Assembly (NCBI GenBank): GCA_034401135.1
Contig: JAWZSP010000008.1
Location: forward strand, 310,001-374,000
Direction: 5' to 3'
DNA from: Volutella citrinella
Lineage: Eukaryota; Ascomycota; Sordariomycetes; Hypocreales; Nectriaceae
DNA: 64,000 nucleotides
In this document: positions 58,518 through 64,000 of the stretch, in pieces
Position numbering within the stretch: position 1 is the stretch's first letter
How the letters are laid out: each line of letters starts with the position of its first letter
The notes under the pieces: generated by a model
What the model saw: the letters and a program-made list of their open reading frames with translations, nothing else
Database searches by the model: none
Told to the model about the DNA's origin: nothing
Made by a program: the position numbers and the translations under genes

Positions 58518-59817
58518 ATGGACACCGATGTTCCAACCGGGTCCAAGCAGGCCATGCTGTCTGGGCTGGCCTGGACTTTTACCGCACTTGCCATCGTCTT
58601 CGTCGCTACTAAGCTCTATTCCACCGTGTTGGTATTCCGTCGCCCTGGATGGGACGATGCCATCATCGTACTCTCCCTGGTAATATGACTCTTGGTCCAG
58701 TAGGTAGCCGGGTCGCTGACTCTTGGCAGGCATGTAGCATCACCGCTTCGGGCTTCGTCCAAGCATCCGTCGACCTGGGTCTTGGTCGACATACGGCATC
58801 CGTCATGGCAGAGCCAGGTGGACTAGCGCAAATGTCGTTGACAAAGAAAATCCAGACGCTTGGATATCGTAAGTTGAGGCTATTTCCGTTCAGCCACTCT
58901 TGTAAATGGTGTCGTCGTCCTAATGGCAACTCCAGCGTTCAACATTCTCGCCTACAGCCTGCCAAACGTTGCCATCCTTATTCTCATCGAACGACTTGCC
59001 GGTCGCACCGACGCCATCTCGCGCGGGTTTCTGCGAGCTGTCGTCGTCATCCAGCTCATCTTCGCCTTCGTCTCCGTGGTCATCATCTTCATCCAGTGCC
59101 AACCCGTCAACTACATGTGGGATCGGAGCATTTCCGGCACTTGCTGGAGTCCAGATGTCTTCAACTACACGTCCTATGTCGTCAGTTCGTTTACTGCCTT
59201 TACCGACTTTGTCCTAGCCGTCGTCCCCATCCAAGCCTTTTGGAGGCTGCAGCTCAAGCTACAGGAGAAGCTGGAGATCAGCTTCATGCTAGGGCTTACC
59301 CTCCTTTCAGCCATCTTCACCATTGTCAAGGCGTGCTACTTGCACACATTCAATGACCAGACGGATCCCCGTAAGTTGTGGTGTCGCTGCTGGCGTGAAC
59401 CGTCCAGGGCTGACCTGAGGTAGTGTACAACGTGGTTGAGCTCGTGCTATGGGGAATGTAAGGCCGCCAGTCCAAGTCTAAGCCAAAAGTTTCATGCTAA
59501 CAGTTCATTCCAGGATGGAGCAAAACATCGTCATCATGGCCGCGAGTGTGCCCACCCTGCGGCCGCTGTTCCGCCACCTCAAAAACAAGAATTCGACGCA
59601 CGACTCCAACAGTTACTTCCGTAGCGCAAGCAAGCCAGAGTCAAACAGCTACTTCCGGGCGGGCAGCAAGCCTGAACCCGCAGGCTCCGTCTCCGAAGTG
59701 CCGCTGGAGAACATGAAGCAGCAAGTTGCCCGGGGGGGAGGCCATGGCAGCTTTGACGCACAGAATACGTCGGATGACTGCATCGACAGGCAGCCGACGG
59801 CCAGGAGATGGGAGTGA
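58518..59817 (+). CDS. Rhodopsin-like (PTH11/SAT4-type) membrane protein
   Basis: Five exons: 58518-58679, 58730-58868, 58936-59370, 59424-59457 and 59514-59817; introns 50-67 nt; 357 residues. Same family as the protein at 52128-53397. Landmarks: FRRPGWDDAIIVLSL after the first helix, CQPVNYMWDRSISGTCWSPDVF (loop Cys), YVVSSFTAFTDFVLAVVPIQAFW, KLEISFMLGLTLLSAIFTIVKACYL and VELVLWGMMEQNIVIMAASVPTLRPLF. The fourth exon is 34 nt. The cytoplasmic tail carries a tandem duplication (SNSYFRSASKPE / SNSYFRAGSKPE). Like its neighbour, a probable seven-helix surface protein of unknown ligand. Confidence 0.88.
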
Positions 59818-60665
59818 TTTGCTCCAAGCAAACATGTCTGCGACAAAGACAGACAGGAACTGTATTGATAACTTTATGACTATCCGGGCCTTGCACGTCA
59901 AATTGGATAGGGACATCTGGGATGCGCCAACTGAACACGGAGATGTTGGTCTGTCTACCTTGAATTGTCAATCAAATCAATCACCCGAGCAGTCCAGCAG
60001 CTGTCGCCATCCATGAAGCGACGGTGGCATTGTGAGTGACGGCATAACCAAAGCAGGGGGACGCTGACTCGCAACCTTGCAAGCCCATGACCGCGGGCGT
60101 GGGCCACAACGCCCAGGGGCGCCAGCCTCAGCGGAGGATTCCGTCCTCGAGTCAAGGAAGCGGTGGGGCCAAATTAATTGGGGACTTGGCTGCCAATGTA
60201 ACTCTGCATGAATCTAGCGGCAACTTTTGTGGGCGCGACCAGGGATTCTGTGGTGGCAGCCAACAACATCCCGTCAAAGGATCCGGATCCTGGACAGCGA
60301 AGCAGCCACAACAGTGCAGGGCCCCTTATCTGTACCGCCATTGCCGTCCTGTGTCCGCCTGCCCGGGATAGGACCTGCATGAGCTGCTGGAGAGGGAGAG
60401 ATCGTCGAGGGGAATCTACCCTGCACTGCCAGGACTGGAATGCTCGTCGCCGCCTCTAGCACGGGCAGCCGCGACGATCAATTGAAGAGCGAGTTTAATG
60501 TTTTGCCGAGGTAAATACCAGACGAGGAAATGGTATCTGAACGATTCTTGCGTAGTCAATAGAGGTACTGCCAGTAGGCAACGGTTGATAACCGAGGTAG
60601 ATTCGACAAAGCAAAACAATATTCACAATCTAATGTACACATCAGCTGGAGTACACAACTTGGCA
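59818..60665. other. Intergenic, no gene seen
   Basis: Between convergent 3' ends of the rhodopsin-like gene and the S8 protease. No coding signal. Confidence 0.5.
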
Positions 60666-63600
60666 TCACCCCGTTATCCCCTCAAAGTCATTCATAGTCA
60701 TAATTGGTCCTGGTGAGCAACCGTTACACTTGTCATCGCACCCACGACTCCCCTTCTTGATAATTTCAGCCGCCGGGCACCCGTCTTTGTTGGGCGTACA
60801 GCTCTTTGGCTGGCATGAGCACTCCCCCTGGCTGCGGCTTCCTGGGCTAATGCAGAAGACGATGGTCAGCTCTAGTCATTGTAATCGTCACCAAGAATAG
60901 ACTTACAATACACTGCAGTCATACTCAACCTTTGGGTTGTCCTTGGTCTCATCGGGCTTGTTCGGTTCGTCAGGCTTGCTCGGGTCGCTCGGTTTCTGAA
61001 TCACAGTTGCCATTGTGCTGGTGGGCTTGCCGCAGTCCGAGACGTCGAGAATCTTAGGCAACACTTCGGCCTCGCTGTCGCGGCGAAAGAACATCGGGCA
61101 ACTCTGCGATGAGTGATGAGCTAGAGATTCCAAGGACCGAGGGCTGCCAAACATACCAAAACATCGTTGTCGTTGAAGACTTCTTCGGCTCGAACGCCGT
61201 TGTACACGGTCAGAATACCAGGCGTTCTGGCCCACGCAGTCCTTATGACCAACTCCCCGAGCTTTGCTGGTGTACTGACGTCGATGCCGCGATCATCGGC
61301 ATCGACCAGCAGATACGCAGCTACACCGGCAACTTGGGCTTCCGCTGCAGGGTATTGGTGTTAGACATGCTCTTGTAAACTGAGGTGTGTGTTGAATACC
61401 TGGACTTGTACCACTGCGATGCTCATAAACTCCATCGCTTTGACTACTGGCGCATTTGACATTCATGCCCGTTCCGTATATATGGGGGAGGCCTTGAGAT
61501 TCGTGGCTGTTGGTGTTTGGCCAGATGACACTTCCTGAACAGTGATGCGTGTCAGCTTGTCGAAATGATATCCAGAGCGTTTGATCTTACCATCCTCGTT
61601 TGTAGCCCCAACAACAATCATCTCCGGCACATGGTCATCGCCAATGTCGTGCCTGCCGAGCGTGGCTGGTGCATATTCGATGGTTCTCTTGCACATGCAT
61701 TAGATGTTCTGTCTCCAACCATAGGTGGTTTGTCTGCTCACCTGGTTCTGGTTACCGCCTGCCACGATAGGTAAAAGACCCTTGGCGACCATGGCTTTGA
61801 TGAGATCCGCTATCGTCCGGCGATGTGCTTCATAGGCGTCATTCCCGTTGACATCTTTGTAGTTAGGGGTGCCATCTAATCTCGTGCGGAAGATGCTCAA
61901 GGCCATGGACAAGATGCCTTGCTTGCCACCTCCAAGATCAGCGAGTACCCGCTTCAGTCCGTCTATGATACCATGTAAATGTAAGGGATACTCGAGGCGC
62001 ACGATAATCGGGTCGATGTTCCTGGCGATCCCGTAGCCATGACCAGCCAGCCGGCTGAGTAGACAAGTACCATGGCCGTCTGGATCGTCAAATTGAGGAT
62101 TGCTAGGGTCGATGTGAAGCCATCGGACTTTCTTTGCAATATTATAGCCATAGTTGAATTCCTATAGCTCGTTAGAACTCGACTCAGCCTGTACGTGTAG
62201 AGCTGAAATACCCGATGCGTGATTCTCACACCGCCATCCAAGAAGTAAATCGGAACGCCCTCGCCAGCTAGGTTATGGAACACGTAGTTGAAATCATAAT
62301 CGTCGAGTTTCTTATCTGGGTCTTGACAGGCTAGAACCACGTCCTTGGTTGTCCGAACACGCTTGTACATGTCCGACTCGATTGGAGGGCAGTTCTCGTG
62401 ACAAACTTCAAATACCGACAAGACCTAGCAGTGTGCCTGTCGTCAGTCTGAGTCCAACAACGCTACAAAGGTGATACTCACATCGGGGGACTCCACTAGC
62501 TCCTTTGCCTGGGATAAGGTAATCTTGGCAGTCCACATAATAGTCCCATACCCATCTACAGCCATGGTTTGAATGTTTTTCTCGCTCGTGTAGTTTCGCA
62601 ACTGGGTCATAATAAGCTCACTACCAAGAGCATTTCGGCTCTTTGGATATATTCCATATTCCTTGGAGAGCTCACATGACTCTTGGTCGTCCTGTCGTTT
62701 TCGAATATTGCCAAATTCGACTGTGGCTTTGCATGGTTCCGAGCTAGTTGTAGTAGTAGTTGAAGATGTAGACGAAGTCACACTGGCCGACACTGATGGG
62801 CTTTCTTTACTCTTTTGCGTTTCCTTCTCCTTCTCCTTCTCCTTCTCCGGGTCTCCATCATCAGGGTTCGGTTCTGTTGGGGGAACAGGTCTCGGCGGCA
62901 CCGGTGGAGTGGGCATTGGAAAGGATGGCAGTCGAAGTCCGGGAACCTTTGGGTCAGGCTTGGGGAACCAAAACCAGCCACCGATTCCTATGATGATTGG
63001 CACATCTGTTGATGTATGCTGATCGTTGACTGTGGTTTCGAACGCGGTGGTGGTGGTGATTGGCTCTGTCAGTGTCGAGTACTTCGTATCATGCATGGCG
63101 CTGAAGCTGCCGGTCTCTCCACCAATAACAACCACAGTCTCGCTCGGAGAGTCTGTGGTTATGGGAGCCTTGGTCGGCGGAGGCGGCTGATCTGCGGGCT
63201 TGTTGCTGGTTGGTGCGCCCGCTGCTGCTGTGGGTTCAGCATCGGGGTTTGAAGCGGGAGGTTTCGCAACTTCTTCGGACTGTTCTGCCTTAGGGGTGGT
63301 CGATGATGCCGGAGCTGCGTCTGAGGTGTGAGGCTCTCTGACTGGATCTATCTGTTGGGATGTGAGTGAACTCGAGTCACCTTCAGTTCCAACAGTGTGT
63401 GAGGTATTCGGCTGGATAGGTGGCTCGGATGATTCTTTTGCAGGGTCGAGGGGTCCGTCAGTGGTCGTCGTCGGTGACATCTCATCCGCTGAAGAAGGGA
63501 CTGGGAGTGAGTCCAAAGTAGACAGCTGACTCTGATCGCTTGCAGAGGATATGGGCTGGCTCTGGGGCTGATCTGTGGAGCTTTGTAGGCCTGGGATGTC

Positions 63601-64000
63601 TACTGCACCGGTGCTTTGGCCTACTTCAGGCGCAGGCAGCGACGCATCCGAGACACCGGTCGTGCCGGACGAATCCGCGATAATAATTGTGTCTGTAGAT
63701 GGCTGCGTCAGAGGCCCGTCGACAGAGGTTGATGGGTCTGAAACCCCGTCTGTCGCTGATGGCTCCTGAGAAGGGAGAGTTTGGCTCAAGATGTCGGTAG
63801 TCTGAGAATTGAATGCGGTCTGGGAGACATCAGCGGCGCTCGAGATATCAGTAGCGCTCGAGATGTCAGTGGCGCTCGAGATATCAGTAGGGAGCGAGAT
63901 ATCAGTAGAGAGCGAGATATCAGTAGAGAGCGAGATATCAGTAGAGAGCGAGATGTCGGCTGTGATCGAAGTGTCGGTTGTTGTCATGCCATTAGACTGT
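60666..64000 (-). CDS. Subtilisin-like S8 protease with long repetitive N-terminus (5' end outside window)
   Basis: Eight exons within the window: >64000-62482, 62424-62212, 62161-61742, 61687-61591, 61534-61400, 61344-61157, 61103-60907 and 60846-60666; introns 50-60 nt; at least 978 residues. The frame is open to the window edge and no signal peptide is seen, so the start probably lies beyond. N-terminal ~340 residues: Ser/Thr/Pro/Asp-rich, starting with seven copies of a six-residue repeat. Then a proline-rich hinge and EK repeats. The S8 domain follows: Asp in YFLDGGV, His in DGHGTCL, oxyanion Asn in AGGNQNQ, Ser in SGTSPAEAQVAGVAAYLL, which is split by an intron. A Cys-rich C-terminal tail (eight Cys in the last ~50 residues, CSCQPKSC and CDDKCNGC) ends the protein. 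Confidence 0.88.
63836..63960. repeat. Coding 18-bp tandem repeat (TDISxS)
   Basis: Seven 18-base units in the protease N-terminal exon encode TDISLS-type hexapeptides. The last three units are nearly identical and the others vary by a few bases, suggesting recent slippage expansion. Confidence 0.9.

Overview
This is a stretch of nuclear genome from a filamentous ascomycete (Pezizomycotina, most likely Sordariomycetes/Hypocreales). The evidence is short introns (about 45-90 nt, GT-AG with CTNAY branch points), Zn2Cys6 regulators, PTH11/SAT4-type membrane proteins, GH54 and AA9 wall-degrading enzymes, a TTAGGG-type interstitial telomere motif, and AT-biased repeat relics that look like repeat-induced point mutation (RIP). 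I saw no tRNA, rRNA, CRISPR array or complete transposon. Gene models were built by joining exons by hand at splice sites that keep the reading frame. Most junctions close exactly; the uncertain ones are marked.

Layout. 1-10.8 kb: a small cysteine-rich prepropeptide gene (1375-1709), a nuclear-looking acidic protein (1886-3398), a 618-residue secreted Ig/PKD-like protein (4331-6560) and an isocitrate lyase-family protein without the catalytic KKCGH loop (9049-10824). 11.7-17.6 kb: two fungal-specific hypothetical genes and a decayed zone with a repeat copy and coding relics. 17.6-22.4 kb: two secreted plant-wall enzymes (GH54-CBM42 arabinofuranosidase, AA9 monooxygenase) either side of an NmrA-like pseudogene. 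24.3-25.9 kb: a kinase-like gene with one in-frame stop, an AT-rich block and the severed 3' end of a sugar transporter.

26.1-33.5 kb: a possible small-molecule catabolic or biosynthetic group: class II aldolase-like protein, SRPBCC protein, GDSSGG esterase, Baeyer-Villiger-type monooxygenase and a cytochrome b5/FMN 2-hydroxyacid dehydrogenase. 34.0-35.06 kb: a second copy of the 15.9-kb repeat, fused to a truncated gene.

35.4-51.5 kb is the most coherent unit: two paralogous Zn2Cys6 regulators bracket an NTF2-like protein, an amino-acid/GABA-type permease, an aldehyde (succinate-semialdehyde) dehydrogenase, a class I/II aminotransferase, a class I glutamine-amidotransferase-like protein and a copper amine oxidase. 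Four of these are in divergent pairs. TCCGAT, on one strand or the other, occurs upstream of every gene in the block. Together they suggest a regulon that imports an amine or amino acid, oxidises it to the aldehyde, then to the acid, and recovers nitrogen.

52.1-64 kb: two rhodopsin-like (PTH11/SAT4) membrane proteins flank an O-methyltransferase, with a decayed coding region between. The right edge holds a large S8 subtilisin-like protease whose 5' end lies outside the window.
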